From contig CAWBXO010000001.1 in NCBI GenBank assembly GCA_963792785.1, forward strand, positions 124,001-188,000: DNA of 64,000 bases, written 5' to 3'. Below are positions 29,722-38,740 of this stretch, piece by piece. The DNA is from CAWIMX01 sp963792785 (GTDB taxonomy: Bacteria; Acidobacteriota; Vicinamibacteria; Vicinamibacterales; CAVVIG01). Numbering within the stretch: position 1 is the first letter of the stretch; every line of letters begins with the position of its first letter. Under the pieces are notes generated by a model. It was not told where the DNA came from, searched no databases, and was given only the letters and a program-made list of their open reading frames with translations. Made by a program: the position numbers and the translations under genes.

Positions 29722-29753
29722 GGGTAATCGGTGGGACGGGACGGGGAAGCGGC

Positions 29754-30548
29754 TTACACGATCACGCGATTCAGCGCGTCTGGCCACACCGGAGCGGTCG
29801 CATCGGGAATCGGCGCGATGCGAACCTGGTTCCGGCCGTTCGTCTTTGCGTCGTACAAGGCGCGGTCGGCGGCGCGCATCATGTCCTCGACGCGATCGCG
29901 AGGCTGACGTGACGGGTCCAGCACCGCGACGCCAATCGACACCGTCATCGGCACGTCGGCGGATCGCGCGTGCCGCGTCAGATGTCCGACGAGACGCTCG
30001 GCGAGACCGAACGCGGCGGTGGACGCCGTGCGCGGCGCGACGATTGCGAATTCGTCGCCGCCCCAGCGCACGCCCAGATCGGTCGCGCGCAGCGTGACCT
30101 TGATGGCCGCCGCCACCTGGCGCAAGGCGCGATCGCCGGCGGCGTGCCCGAGCTCGTCGTTGATGCGCTTCAGCCCGTCGAGATCGATCAGCAGCAAGGC
30201 GAGCGGCTCGGCCGTGCGCAAGGCCGACGTCCATTCGGTGCCGAGCCGTGCCTGGAGGGCATGCCGATTCTGCAGGCCGGTGAGCGCGTCGGTGGACGAA
30301 AGCCGCTGCAACTCATCGACCTGACGCCGCAGCGTGAAGCCGAGCGAGAGGAAGACGACCGCGGTCGCGACGAAAACGTAGAGATACACCCCGCCGTTCG
30401 CCGCGAGCTCAGCCGCGAGGGAAGGCGCCGAGGCGTGGGCGATGCGAAGGCAGAGGAGGCCGAGCGCGGCGCCTGCCGCGGTCAGCACGGCGGCACGGGA
30501 GAATTGACTGGCGTTGCCAAGTAAGGCCTGGGAACTGTTGGGCGTCAT
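29754..30548 (-). CDS. Membrane diguanylate cyclase (GGDEF)
   Basis: The 264-residue protein has two N-terminal hydrophobic segments (about 18-36 and 53-73) and a GGDEF domain from residue 85. The active site is an intact GGDEF (163-167), and the product-inhibition I-site RATD (154-157) lies five residues before it, so it should make cyclic di-GMP under feedback control. There is no separate sensor domain. Cyclic di-GMP commonly stimulates EPS production, which fits the position between EPS regulators. ATG 30548 has GGAG nine bases upstream. A sigma-54-like promoter lies at 30595-30610. Confidence 0.9.
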   Translation of the reverse strand: MTPNSSQALLGNASQFSRAAVLTAAGAALGLLCLRIAHASAPSLAAELAANGGVYLYVFVATAVVFLSLGFTLRRQVDELQRLSSTDALTGLQNRHALQARLGTEWTSALRTAEPLALLLIDLDGLKRINDELGHAAGDRALRQVAAAIKVTLRATDLGVRWGGDEFAIVAPRTASTAAFGLAERLVGHLTRHARSADVPMTVSIGVAVLDPSRQPRDRVEDMMRAADRALYDAKTNGRNQVRIAPIPDATAPVWPDALNRVIV

Positions 30549-30594
30549 ATCGCACATCTCCGTGTTACCAAACCTACAGGCGCCATGAGCGCGC

Positions 30595-30610
30595 TGCAAG
30601 GGCAGTGCCT
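30595..30610 (-). promoter_or_regulatory. Sigma-54-type promoter of the diguanylate cyclase gene
   Basis: The minus strand reads AGGCACTGCCCTTGCA, with GGCAC and TTGCA intact and GG/GC ten bases apart. The start point near 30585 leaves a leader of about 37 bases. Confidence 0.5.
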
Positions 30611-30656
30611 GATCTCAGAAGGCGCTCGCTAGGACAGCAACGGCCAGAACCGCCAG

Positions 30657-30674
30657 GCAGTGGCATTGCACTGC
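30657..30674. promoter_or_regulatory. 18-bp palindrome upstream of the cyclase promoter
   Basis: GCAGTGGCATTGCACTGC has six-base perfect arms (GCAGTG/CACTGC) and a nearly symmetric core. It sits about 50 bp upstream of the -24 box of the cyclase promoter and just beyond the stop of the neighbouring regulator gene, a fitting place for an activator site. Confidence 0.4.
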
Positions 30675-30716
30675 TCCCGGTGTGCAGCGAGTTGCCGCGC
30701 CAGAAGCAGCGATCAC

Positions 30717-32189
30717 TCACTCCGGCTCGATCCCATGCAACTTCAGTTTGTTCAGCAGGGTCTTATAGCTGACGCCGAGCAGAGGCGCCGCCTTCCTGCG
30801 ATTCCAGTGCACGCGTCGCAACGTCGGAATGAGGAGATCGCGCTCCGCGCGGAGCGCCGCCCGCGCGGCCACCTCAGGCAGGGTGAGACCCGGCTCGTCC
30901 GTGTCGGCCGATGGTGCTGGCGCGGCGTCCGCGGTGCGCGGCGCTGTCTGGGGCCCGCGCGGGGTGGCGTGCAAGTCGTGGAGGAGTTGTCTGTCGTCCT
31001 GCAGAATGACCAGGCGCTTGATGATGTTTTCCAGTTCGCGGATGTTGCCCGGCCAGGGATGCGCCTCGAGCGCCGACAGGATCGCAGGGGTGAGTTCGGG
31101 CTCCGGCAGCACGTATTGCCTGGCGTAGCGGGCACTGAAGAAGCGCGCGAGCTGCGGAATTTCATCCGGACGCTCGCGCAGCGGTGGCACGGTGATCTCG
31201 ATCACCTTGAGACGGTAGTAGAGGTCCTCCCGGAAGTCGCCGTGCCGGAGCATCGCCTCGAGATCCCGGTTCGTCGCGGCCAGCACGCGAACGTCCGCGC
31301 TGATGCGCTGGTTGCCGCCGAGGCGGTTGAATTCCCCGTCCTGCAGAACGTGGAGCAGCTTGCTCTGCATCTCGGACTTCATCTCGCCGATCTCGTCGAG
31401 CATCAGCGTGCCGCGCATCGCGTGTTCGAACTTCCCCAGGCGCGTCGACGTCGCTCCGGTGAACGCGCCCCGCTCGTACCCGAACAGCTCGCTCTCGAGG
31501 AGCGTGTCGGGGAGCGCCGCGCAGTTCACCTTGACGAAAGGCCCCTCGCGCCTGCCCGACCGCTGGTGGATCGCGCGGGCCACGAGCTCCTTGCCGACGC
31601 CGCTCTCGCCGCGGATGAGGACCGTGACGTCCGTGTCCGCCACGCGATCGACGAGCGTACCGATGCGCTGCATGGCGCGGCCGGCCCACAGCAGAGCCTC
31701 CGCCTGGTCGTGCGTGGCGTTGCGCCGGAACTCGGAGACTTCGGCCTCGAGCCGCCTCCGCTCGATCGTCTGGTGGAGCGCCGCCTTCAAGGCGATCTCG
31801 CCGAGCTGCTCGGAGTCGCCGGGCTTGATGACGTAGTTGTCGGCGCCCCTCTGCAGCGCCTCGACAATCGTCGAGGCCTGTCCGTGCCCGGAGAGCATGA
31901 TGACGGGCAACTGGGCCTCCGTCGCTTTGAGGCTCTGCAGCGTCGCGAGGCCGTCCATGCCGGGCATCATGACGTCGAGCAGCACGACGTCGGGGTGGCG
32001 TCCTCGGTGGAGATCGGCGAGCAGGCTCTCCCCGTGCTCGTAGACCGCCGTGTCGTAGCCGAGCGATTCCAGATAGGCGCCCAAATATCGTCCGAACTCC
32101 CCATCGTCGTCGACGACACCGATCAGCGGACGCCTCGTCTCGTGCTCGTGCAGGGCGGAGTCCGGTGCAAAAGGGGGATAGGCCGTCAT
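30717..32189 (-). CDS. Sigma-54 response regulator
   Basis: The 490-residue protein has a receiver domain (Asp72 in LLDVMMPGMDG, Lys in VIKPGD), an AAA+ domain with Walker A GESGVGKE, an intact GAFTGA loop and Walker B MLDEIGEM, and a Fis-type helix-turn-helix (NRRKAAPLLGVSYKTLLNKL). It is encoded five bases after the histidine-kinase stop, so the pair is a two-component system, and both follow the second beta-helix gene with only a 12-bp gap. Targets probably include the sigma-54-like promoters in this window. ATG 32189 is the first start in frame after the kinase stop. Confidence 0.9.
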   Translation of the reverse strand: MTAYPPFAPDSALHEHETRRPLIGVVDDDGEFGRYLGAYLESLGYDTAVYEHGESLLADLHRGRHPDVVLLDVMMPGMDGLATLQSLKATEAQLPVIMLSGHGQASTIVEALQRGADNYVIKPGDSEQLGEIALKAALHQTIERRRLEAEVSEFRRNATHDQAEALLWAGRAMQRIGTLVDRVADTDVTVLIRGESGVGKELVARAIHQRSGRREGPFVKVNCAALPDTLLESELFGYERGAFTGATSTRLGKFEHAMRGTLMLDEIGEMKSEMQSKLLHVLQDGEFNRLGGNQRISADVRVLAATNRDLEAMLRHGDFREDLYYRLKVIEITVPPLRERPDEIPQLARFFSARYARQYVLPEPELTPAILSALEAHPWPGNIRELENIIKRLVILQDDRQLLHDLHATPRGPQTAPRTADAAPAPSADTDEPGLTLPEVAARAALRAERDLLIPTLRRVHWNRRKAAPLLGVSYKTLLNKLKLHGIEPE

Positions 32190-32194
32190 GCCGC

Positions 32195-33007
32195 TCACGA
32201 GGAGACAAGAGGCAGGACGAGGGCGAACGCCGCCCGTGAGACCTCCGGGAGCGAGTACAGCCGGCCGCCGTGCGCTTCGACCACGCGGACCGCGATGGGC
32301 AGCGCGAGTCCCAGGCCTCCCCGCCACGGATCGAAGGCCGCGCGTCGGCTGCGGAGATCCTCGCCGTCCGGTCCGGGGAGGTCTCGCGGGCCGAATATGA
32401 AGATCGCGGCGGGCGATCGGTCTTCGACGCCGAGGCAGCCGCGCACGTGGACCGGACGCCCCGGGTGCTCCCGAAGGACGGCCAGCGTGAGCGCCTCAAT
32501 CGCCTGACGCAATCGGCGGGATACGCCCTGCACACGCGCCTGCGAGGCCGGGGAGTGCGACGAAAAGCCGATGGCCTCGCCGGTTCGCGCGGCCGCTTCG
32601 ACGACGTCCTGGCACAACGTGAAGATGGCGACCGGCGCACCCGCCTGATGCGCCTCCGTCGAGGCGTCGAGCCCGGCCAGTTCGTCCGCTTCGGCCAGCA
32701 CCGCGCTCAGCCGCGCGCAGCCTTGCAAGGCACTCTCGATCAGCGTCCGATCGGACGGCGGAAGCGCGTCGGCGCTCCGCTTCTCGAGCAAACGAAGATA
32801 GCCGCTCACGACGGCGATCGGCGACCGTAGTTCGTGCACGATGAGGTCGAGAAGCCGGCCGTGCTCATGCGGTCGACTGTCGGCCCGCGCCCGCGCGGGG
32901 TCATCCGTTTCTCGACTCGTGAATGCGTCGCACGATTCCAACCGGATCACTCCTTCATTGGACGTGCCTGCAAGACCGGCGCCAGTAGTGCGCGGCAGCA
33001 GCAGCAT
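32195..33007 (-). CDS. Small soluble histidine kinase
   Basis: The 270-residue protein has no membrane segment or recognisable sensor domain. A HisKA-like segment carries His58 in LLDLIVHELRSPIAVVSGYLRLLE-like sequence (residues 52-74). The C-terminal ATPase fold is degenerate: I see the G2-like GLGLALPIAVRVVEAHGG but no convincing N box. It may act as a phosphotransfer or phosphatase protein as much as a kinase. ATG 33007 is preferred to the TTG at 33010. It is coded between the beta-helix gene and its probable partner regulator. Confidence 0.75.
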   Translation of the reverse strand: MLLLPRTTGAGLAGTSNEGVIRLESCDAFTSRETDDPARARADSRPHEHGRLLDLIVHELRSPIAVVSGYLRLLEKRSADALPPSDRTLIESALQGCARLSAVLAEADELAGLDASTEAHQAGAPVAIFTLCQDVVEAAARTGEAIGFSSHSPASQARVQGVSRRLRQAIEALTLAVLREHPGRPVHVRGCLGVEDRSPAAIFIFGPRDLPGPDGEDLRSRRAAFDPWRGGLGLALPIAVRVVEAHGGRLYSLPEVSRAAFALVLPLVSS

Positions 33008-33019
33008 CAACCTGAACCT

Positions 33020-34555
33020 TCACGGAAGCCGCGGGAGCGGCCGTTCGCGCGGCGGGCGTCGAGGAGGCGTCTCGATCGCCGTCGCCACGATGAGAGCCCC
33101 GAGGTCGTGTCCGTCGGTGCCCGCGCCCCGCCACGGGCTGCCTGGCACGAGCTGGTAGTTGCCGTCGGCGAACGACGCGAACTGCGCCGTAAATTCGGCG
33201 TCAGACGGGAACAGATTGCCCGAGGGATACTGGCCCTCCGGGCCGCCGGCCAGCACGTTGCGGGTCACGAGCGACGCCGGCAGATATCGCTCGATCGAGT
33301 CGTTGCCGACGCCGTGATCGGTGCCGATGAAGCCATACGCGTTGTGGCGGGAGATATTGTTCGTATAGACGAAGCCGATCACGGGATCGCCATCGAGCTG
33401 CACCACGCCCGATGCATGGTCCTGGATGACCGTGTTGTGGTCGACGGTGATGTCGCGCGGTCCTCCGGTGATGGTGAGGAAGTAGCCGTTGCCGTCCCAG
33501 CGCTGGCCGTCGATATCCGACAGGACGTTGTTGCGGATCGCGATCGCGCGCGTCTGCCGGCTGGGATGGATGTTGTCGTAGCCCAGAATTTGAAATCCTG
33601 CCGCGCAGTGGCGAACGACGTTCCCCTCGAAGCGGACGTCCTCCACCTGACACCACGGGCACGCGCCGTCCTGGTTGCGGACCGTGAACAGCACGGCGTA
33701 TCCGGACTGGCCGTTGCGCCAGGCGTACTCGAGCAGGTTGCCCGTGATGACGACGCGCCTGGCGTTCTTGAGCTCGAGAAGGTTCTTGACGAGCCATGGC
33801 TGCGCCCGCCACTCCGGTCGCTTCGCCAGGTGATTGCCGGAGATCGTGATGTCGGCCGGCACCAGGTCCCGGACGGCCGGGTCGGCGCCGCCGAAGAGAA
33901 TGTTTTCGCCGGCGGCCTCGAGATAGTTGTTCGTGATGACGTACGGACCGGGTCCATTCCACCCGGCGATGGCCTGCGAGTCCTGCCCCTTCATCTTGAT
34001 GTCGGCGATATAGCAGCCGGTGATGGTCGTCGCGCCGCCGTTCAGTGCGACGCCGCGCTTCTGGCCCCTGTTCGGGTCGCCGTGCACGTACACGCGATCG
34101 AGGAGGAAATCGTGGGGGATCGTCCGGGGCAGATCGTACGCAGTTGAGCCGTCACCCAGCGAGATGAGGTCGCCGCCGCCGTTGCCGGCGACCTCGATGA
34201 GCATCAGGCGCCAGTGATGGGCGCCCGGGGCCGCGTCGATCGCCGGCGAGTTCGTGAGCGATTGAATCTTGGCCAGGTGCGGCGCCTGATCCGGGGAGAT
34301 CCGTTCACCCGGGGCAACGAGCTCGGCACTTCCGGATGTCCGAATCGTGATGAAGTCGTTGCCGACCTTTTCCGGCAGCGTAAAGGTGCCCGAATAGGTC
34401 GCTCCGGGGGCGAGAAGGATCGTGTCGCCGGGCTGAGCCGTCAGCAGCGCCGCATTGAGATCACCGTCGGCCGCTACCTGGATGTCCCGCCCGAGGGCCA
34501 CTGAGGGCAGCGCGAGCGCCAGTCCGCACGCACACACGAAAATCTGTTTCCACAT
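33020..34555 (-). CDS. Secreted right-handed beta-helix protein, single domain
   Basis: The 511-residue protein has a signal peptide (IFVCACGLALALPSVALG) and a beta-helix closely related to residues 220-690 of the 996-residue protein, without the N-terminal module or CBM6 domains. Shared segments include ACPWCQV, GENILFGGADP, NGYFLT.TGGP and FIGTDHGVGNDSI. The strong identity suggests recent duplication and the same substrate. Function could be polysaccharide cleavage or epimerisation; no catalytic set is proven. ATG 34555 was chosen because it opens the signal peptide. A sigma-54-like element lies at 34575-34590, and a kinase/regulator pair follows in the same direction. Confidence 0.85.
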   Translation of the reverse strand: MWKQIFVCACGLALALPSVALGRDIQVAADGDLNAALLTAQPGDTILLAPGATYSGTFTLPEKVGNDFITIRTSGSAELVAPGERISPDQAPHLAKIQSLTNSPAIDAAPGAHHWRLMLIEVAGNGGGDLISLGDGSTAYDLPRTIPHDFLLDRVYVHGDPNRGQKRGVALNGGATTITGCYIADIKMKGQDSQAIAGWNGPGPYVITNNYLEAAGENILFGGADPAVRDLVPADITISGNHLAKRPEWRAQPWLVKNLLELKNARRVVITGNLLEYAWRNGQSGYAVLFTVRNQDGACPWCQVEDVRFEGNVVRHCAAGFQILGYDNIHPSRQTRAIAIRNNVLSDIDGQRWDGNGYFLTITGGPRDITVDHNTVIQDHASGVVQLDGDPVIGFVYTNNISRHNAYGFIGTDHGVGNDSIERYLPASLVTRNVLAGGPEGQYPSGNLFPSDAEFTAQFASFADGNYQLVPGSPWRGAGTDGHDLGALIVATAIETPPRRPPRERPLPRLP

Positions 34556-34574
34556 CGCCGACCCCCGTCGCGTA

Positions 34575-34590
34575 AGCAAGTTCCGTGACA
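34575..34590 (-). promoter_or_regulatory. Sigma-54-like promoter of the 511-aa beta-helix gene
   Basis: The minus strand reads TGTCACGGAACTTGCT, identical to TGGCACG-N4-TTGCT except that the -24 GG is GT. The start near 34565 leaves about ten bases before the ATG at 34555. Confidence 0.4.
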
Positions 34591-34695
34591 TCGCGCCGAT
34601 GACGCCGACGCGCGCCGCGTGCCCATTCAAGGAACCGAATTGCCACAACCGTCCCATTTTCACCCGGCAGATCCGCGGAGCGACGCGCCGGCCGG

Positions 34696-34711
34696 CGGCA
34701 GCGGGCTTGCA
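34696..34711 (+). promoter_or_regulatory. Sigma-54-type promoter of glmS
   Basis: CGGCAGCGGGCTTGCA has GGCA and TTGCA with GG and GC ten bases apart. The start near 34722 leaves about 19 bases, which include the ribosome site GAGG before ATG 34741. This would tie amino-sugar supply to EPS control. Confidence 0.4.
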
Positions 34712-34740
34712 GTGGAAGCGGACGCGAAACGAGGCGACCT

Positions 34741-36594
34741 ATGTGCGGCATCATCGGATACGTCGGCGAGAAGGACTGCGTCCCCGTTCTCATCGAAGGG
34801 CTGCGGCGTTTGGAGTACCGGGGCTACGATTCAGCCGGGATCGCCGTCGTGCGGGGCGGCGCGATGGCACTCCGGCGCAGCGCCGGCAAACTGGCGTGCC
34901 TCGAGGCCGCGCTCGACGCCGACCCGATCGCGCCGGTTCCGGGCGCCTACGGCGTAGGCCACACCCGGTGGGCGACGCACGGGCGGCCCACCGCCGACAA
35001 CGCCCACCCGCACCGCGACTGCACCGGCAATGTGGTCGTGGTCCACAACGGAATCATCGAGAACTATCTCGAGCTGAAGCGGGACCTGCAGGCGTCGGGT
35101 CATCGGTTCGCGACCGATACCGACACCGAAGTCGTGGCGCACCTGGTCGAGCACGAGATGCGCGGTGACGGCCTCGAGCACGCCGTGCGACGCGCTTTGC
35201 GGGTCCTGCGCGGACATTTCGCGATCGTGCTCATCGCGGCCGACGATCCCGGCAAGATCGTGGCGGCCAGAAGGGGTCCGCCGATCGTCGTCGGCCTGGG
35301 CGAGCGGGAGTTCATGGTCGCGTCCGACGTGCCGGCGATTCTGAGCCATACGCGGGACGCCGTCTTTCTCGGCGATGAGGAGATGGCGGTCATCACGCCG
35401 AACGGCGTCGTCTTCACCGACTTCTTCGGGCAGGCGGTCGGGGCTCCGGTCCAGCGCGTGCTGTGGGACCCCGGGATGGCGGAGAAGGGGGGCTACCAGC
35501 ACTTCATGCTCAAGGAAATCTTCGAGCAACCCACCGCCGTCGCGCGGACGCTCGCCGGGCGTGTGCACGAAGACCGGCGCCGCGTTCTGCTCGAGGACGT
35601 GCGACTCGACGATGCGGCGCTGGCGGGCATCGATCGGGTGCTGATCCTGGCCTGCGGGACGTCGTGGCACGCCGGCCTGGTCGGAAAGTTTCTGTTCGAG
35701 ACGCTGGCCCGCCTGCCGGTCGATGTGGACTACGGCTCCGAGTACCGTTACCGCCGGCCGATCGCCGACGCGCAAACGCTGGCGGTCGTCATTACCCAAT
35801 CGGGAGAGACGGCCGATACACTCGCCGCGCTGCGCGAGGCGAAACAGCTGGGCGCCTCGAGCCTCGCCATCTGCAACGTCGTGGGCAGCATGGCGACGCG
35901 CGAGGCCGACGGGACGATCTACACTCACGCCGGACCGGAGATCGGGGTGGCCTCGACCAAGGCGTTCACCTCGCAGCTCGTGGCGCTCTATCTCCTCGCG
36001 CTTCGCGTCGCCCAGGCTCGCGGGACACTCACGCCCGACGCATCTCGTCCGCACCTGGAGGCGCTCCTGGAGCTGCCGACCGTCCTCGAGCGGGCGCTCA
36101 CCTGCGCGGGCGCGGTCGAGGAGATCGCGGCCCGCTTCTCGTCGCGCAGGGACTTTCTCTATCTCGGCCGGGGCATCAACTATCCGATTGCGCTCGAGGG
36201 CGCGCTGAAGCTGAAGGAGTTGTCGTACATCCATGCCGAAGGCTACCCGGCGGGCGAGATGAAGCACGGGCCGATTGCCCTCGTGGATGACCACATGCCC
36301 CTGGTCGTCCTGGCGCCGCGGGATCACGTGTACGACAAGATGCTGGGGAACATGCAGGAGGCCAAGGCCCGTGGCGGCGCCCTGATCGTGGTAACCACGC
36401 CTGGTGACGACGCGCTTCGGGGCGCGCTGGACCCGCGGACCGACGTAGTCCTCGAGGTGCCCCCGACGAGCGAACTGCTGATGCCCGTCGTGTTGACGGT
36501 GCCGCTCCAGCTGCTCGCGTATCACATTGCCGTGCGACGGGGGTGCGATGTGGATCAGCCGAGGAACCTGGCGAAGAGCGTGACCGTCGAGTGA
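34741..36594 (+). CDS. glmS: Glutamine-fructose-6-phosphate aminotransferase
   Basis: The 617-residue enzyme makes glucosamine 6-phosphate from fructose 6-phosphate and glutamine, the first step to UDP-GlcNAc. The N-terminal glutaminase has Cys2 (MCGIIGYVG), RRLEYRGYDSAGIAV and HTRWATHGRP. Two SIS isomerase domains follow (CGTSWHA with QSGETADT at about 300-420, and LGRGINYPIALEGALKLKE at about 475-600), and the C terminus is the typical DQPRNLAKSVTVE. Length and all motifs are normal. It stands alone on the plus strand among EPS and regulator genes, and its product would feed the amino sugars implied by the UDP-sugar dehydrogenase. Confidence 0.97.
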   Translation: MCGIIGYVGEKDCVPVLIEGLRRLEYRGYDSAGIAVVRGGAMALRRSAGKLACLEAALDADPIAPVPGAYGVGHTRWATHGRPTADNAHPHRDCTGNVVVVHNGIIENYLELKRDLQASGHRFATDTDTEVVAHLVEHEMRGDGLEHAVRRALRVLRGHFAIVLIAADDPGKIVAARRGPPIVVGLGEREFMVASDVPAILSHTRDAVFLGDEEMAVITPNGVVFTDFFGQAVGAPVQRVLWDPGMAEKGGYQHFMLKEIFEQPTAVARTLAGRVHEDRRRVLLEDVRLDDAALAGIDRVLILACGTSWHAGLVGKFLFETLARLPVDVDYGSEYRYRRPIADAQTLAVVITQSGETADTLAALREAKQLGASSLAICNVVGSMATREADGTIYTHAGPEIGVASTKAFTSQLVALYLLALRVAQARGTLTPDASRPHLEALLELPTVLERALTCAGAVEEIAARFSSRRDFLYLGRGINYPIALEGALKLKELSYIHAEGYPAGEMKHGPIALVDDHMPLVVLAPRDHVYDKMLGNMQEAKARGGALIVVTTPGDDALRGALDPRTDVVLEVPPTSELLMPVVLTVPLQLLAYHIAVRRGCDVDQPRNLAKSVTVE

Positions 36595-36610
36595 CCGGGC
36601 GGACGACGGG

Positions 36611-38008
36611 CTACGGCGCCGTGTCCGTGTCGGTCTGGCGGTAGGCCAGCAGGCGGTTGTACAGCGTCTTGAGGCTCATGCCGAGCATCTCGGCCGTCTT
36701 GGTCTTGTTCCCGTCGCAGGACCGGAGCGTCGCGAGAATGACCCGCCGCTCGACTTCGGCGACAGGCGTCCCAATTTTCACGCAGAGCACGTCGGCGTCG
36801 TCGTCGGGCGACGCGCCGTTGCCCGACGCGGCCGCCGGCGATCGCGCCGCGTGTTCGAGCGCGACGTGCTCCGGGCCGATTTCCTTGTGCGCGAGGATGT
36901 AACTGGAATGCACCACGTTCCGCAGCTCACGCACGTTGCCCGGCCAGTTATGCTCGGCCATCCGCTCCAGCGCCTGCTCGGTGAAACGCTTGTCCCCGCC
37001 TTCGGTCTTGTTGAACTCCTCGAGAAACCAGCTGGCGAGCAGGGGAATGTCCTCGCGCCGCTCGCGCAGCGACGGCAGATGGATCTGGAAGACCTTGAGC
37101 CGATAGTCCAGATCCTCGCGCAGCCGGCCCGAGTCGATGGCGTCGTGCACGTTGCGGTTGGACGCGGCGATGACCCGCACGTCGACGGAGATCGGATCCT
37201 CGCCGCCCAGCCGGACGAACATGCCGCTCTCGAGCACGCGGAGCAGCTTGGTCTGTAGCTCGACCGGCATCTCCGTGATTTCGTCCAGGAACAGCGTGCC
37301 TCTCGTCGCGCGCTCGAAGTAGCCCTTGTGGCGGCGGTCCGCCCCGGTAAAACTGCCGCGCTCGTGGCCGAATAGTTCGCTCTCGATGAGCGTCGCGGAG
37401 ACGGCGCCGCAGTTGAGGGGCACGTAGGGCCCGAGCCGCCGGCGGCTCAGATCGTGGATGGTGCGCGCGACCACGTCTTTGCCCGTGCCGCTCTCGCCCG
37501 AGATGAGCACGCTGGCGCTGCTCGGCGCGATCTTCGCGATCAATTCGCACGTGCGGCGGATGGCGGGCGACGCGCCGACGATGGTGCCGAACGGGCCGCC
37601 GGCAGCCTGCTGCTCGCGCAGGGCCCGAATCTCGTTGGGCAGACTCCTGGTCTTCGCGATGTCGCCGAGCATCGCGCGAAGCCGGGGGATATCGATCGGC
37701 TTGGTCAGGTAATCCGTGACGCCGCGCCGTAGAGCCTCGATCGCCGTGTCCACGCTCGCGTGCCCGGTGATGAGGATCACGGCCGCGCCGCTCAGGCCGT
37801 CGAGCGCGTCGATCACGGTCATCCCGCTCGCGTCCGGCAGGTTCAGATCGACGAGCACGACGTCCGGCGTGCGGCGCCGGATCTCGGCGCGAGCGCGATC
37901 CGCCGTCGGCGCCAGGGACACGCTGAAGCCCTCCGCGGAGACGAGGGTGTCCATGGCCTGCAGGGTATCCGGACTGTCGTCGACGATCAGCGCGTGGGGA
38001 GGTGGCAT
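36611..38008 (-). CDS. Sigma-54 response regulator with GSFTGA variant loop
   Basis: The 465-residue protein has a receiver (Asp54 in VLVDLNLPDASG), an AAA+ domain with Walker A GESGTGKD, Walker B FLDEITEM, and a Fis-type helix-turn-helix (NKTKTAEMLGMSLKTLYNRL). The sigma-54 contact loop reads GSFTGA instead of GAFTGA, a change seen in some active members of the family. It is the third such regulator in 11 kb. It follows the histidine-kinase gene by three bases and forms a two-component pair with it. ATG 38008 is preferred over the TTG at 38011. Confidence 0.9.
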   Translation of the reverse strand: MPPPHALIVDDSPDTLQAMDTLVSAEGFSVSLAPTADRARAEIRRRTPDVVLVDLNLPDASGMTVIDALDGLSGAAVILITGHASVDTAIEALRRGVTDYLTKPIDIPRLRAMLGDIAKTRSLPNEIRALREQQAAGGPFGTIVGASPAIRRTCELIAKIAPSSASVLISGESGTGKDVVARTIHDLSRRRLGPYVPLNCGAVSATLIESELFGHERGSFTGADRRHKGYFERATRGTLFLDEITEMPVELQTKLLRVLESGMFVRLGGEDPISVDVRVIAASNRNVHDAIDSGRLREDLDYRLKVFQIHLPSLRERREDIPLLASWFLEEFNKTEGGDKRFTEQALERMAEHNWPGNVRELRNVVHSSYILAHKEIGPEHVALEHAARSPAAASGNGASPDDDADVLCVKIGTPVAEVERRVILATLRSCDGNKTKTAEMLGMSLKTLYNRLLAYRQTDTDTAP

Positions 38009-38011
38009 CAA

Positions 38012-38740
38012 TCAACTCGAAGCGGAATCGACGAACTGAACCACGAAGCGGCTGCCGCCGGAGGAACGGGCTTCGAACCTCAACCGGCCGCCGTGGCGCT
38101 CGACGATTCTGCGCGCAATCGGCAGGCCGAGGCCGATACCGTCGTCCTTCGTGGAGAAGTAGAGGTCCCAAATCGCGTCGAGCCGATCGGCCGGTATCCC
38201 GGATCCGGTGTCGGCGACGCTGACCTCCGGGTGAGGAGCGGAGGAGACGACGACCTCAAGCCTCCCGCCCTGCGGCATGGCGTCGAGGGCATTGACGAGC
38301 AAGGCGAGCAGCACCGTCTGCAGCTGCCCGGGAAATCCCATCACGCGCACCGGATTCGGCCCCGTGAATGCCAGATCCACATGCTGGTTGGCCGCCCGGG
38401 CCGCGACCAACGGCAGCACGCCGTCGAGGAGCGCGACCAGATCGACGGACTCGGGCGACGGCATGTCCGCGGCCCGGCTCCCCAGCAGCACCTCGGCCAG
38501 TCGATGGATGCGGCCGAGCTCCCGTTGGAGCGCCGCCGCCGACCGCCGAACGTGCTCGGGCGGGATGGACGCCGGGTCAATCGCGGCACGCGACAGCACT
38601 TCACTGTTCACGAGCATGACGTTCAGAGCGCCTCTCAGATCGTGTCCGGCATCGCGCGCAAGCGATGCGAGCGCGGTATCGCGGACCGCATGGCGAAGCG
38701 CCCGATCCATTATGTCAACATCGTGACGGGTGGTGTCCAT
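38012..38740 (-). CDS. Small soluble histidine kinase
   Basis: The 242-residue protein has an H box with His33 (AGHDLRGALN), an N box (LLVNALDAMPQGG), G1 (VADTGSGIPAD) and G2 (GIGLGLPIARRIVERHGG), so the catalytic core looks complete. No transmembrane or sensory domain is visible, and the signal must come from a partner or the short N terminus. Start is uncertain: ATG 38740 has no ribosome site and would follow the predicted transcription start by about five bases; ATG 38710 would remove ten residues. It pairs with the response regulator three bases downstream. Confidence 0.85.
   Translation of the reverse strand: MDTTRHDVDIMDRALRHAVRDTALASLARDAGHDLRGALNVMLVNSEVLSRAAIDPASIPPEHVRRSAAALQRELGRIHRLAEVLLGSRAADMPSPESVDLVALLDGVLPLVAARAANQHVDLAFTGPNPVRVMGFPGQLQTVLLALLVNALDAMPQGGRLEVVVSSAPHPEVSVADTGSGIPADRLDAIWDLYFSTKDDGIGLGLPIARRIVERHGGRLRFEARSSGGSRFVVQFVDSASS

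Noticed and set aside
34556..34740. glmS ribozyme or riboswitch before glmS
   Set aside because: I could not find the conserved core of the glmS ribozyme; a sigma-54-like element and a plain ribosome site explain the leader.
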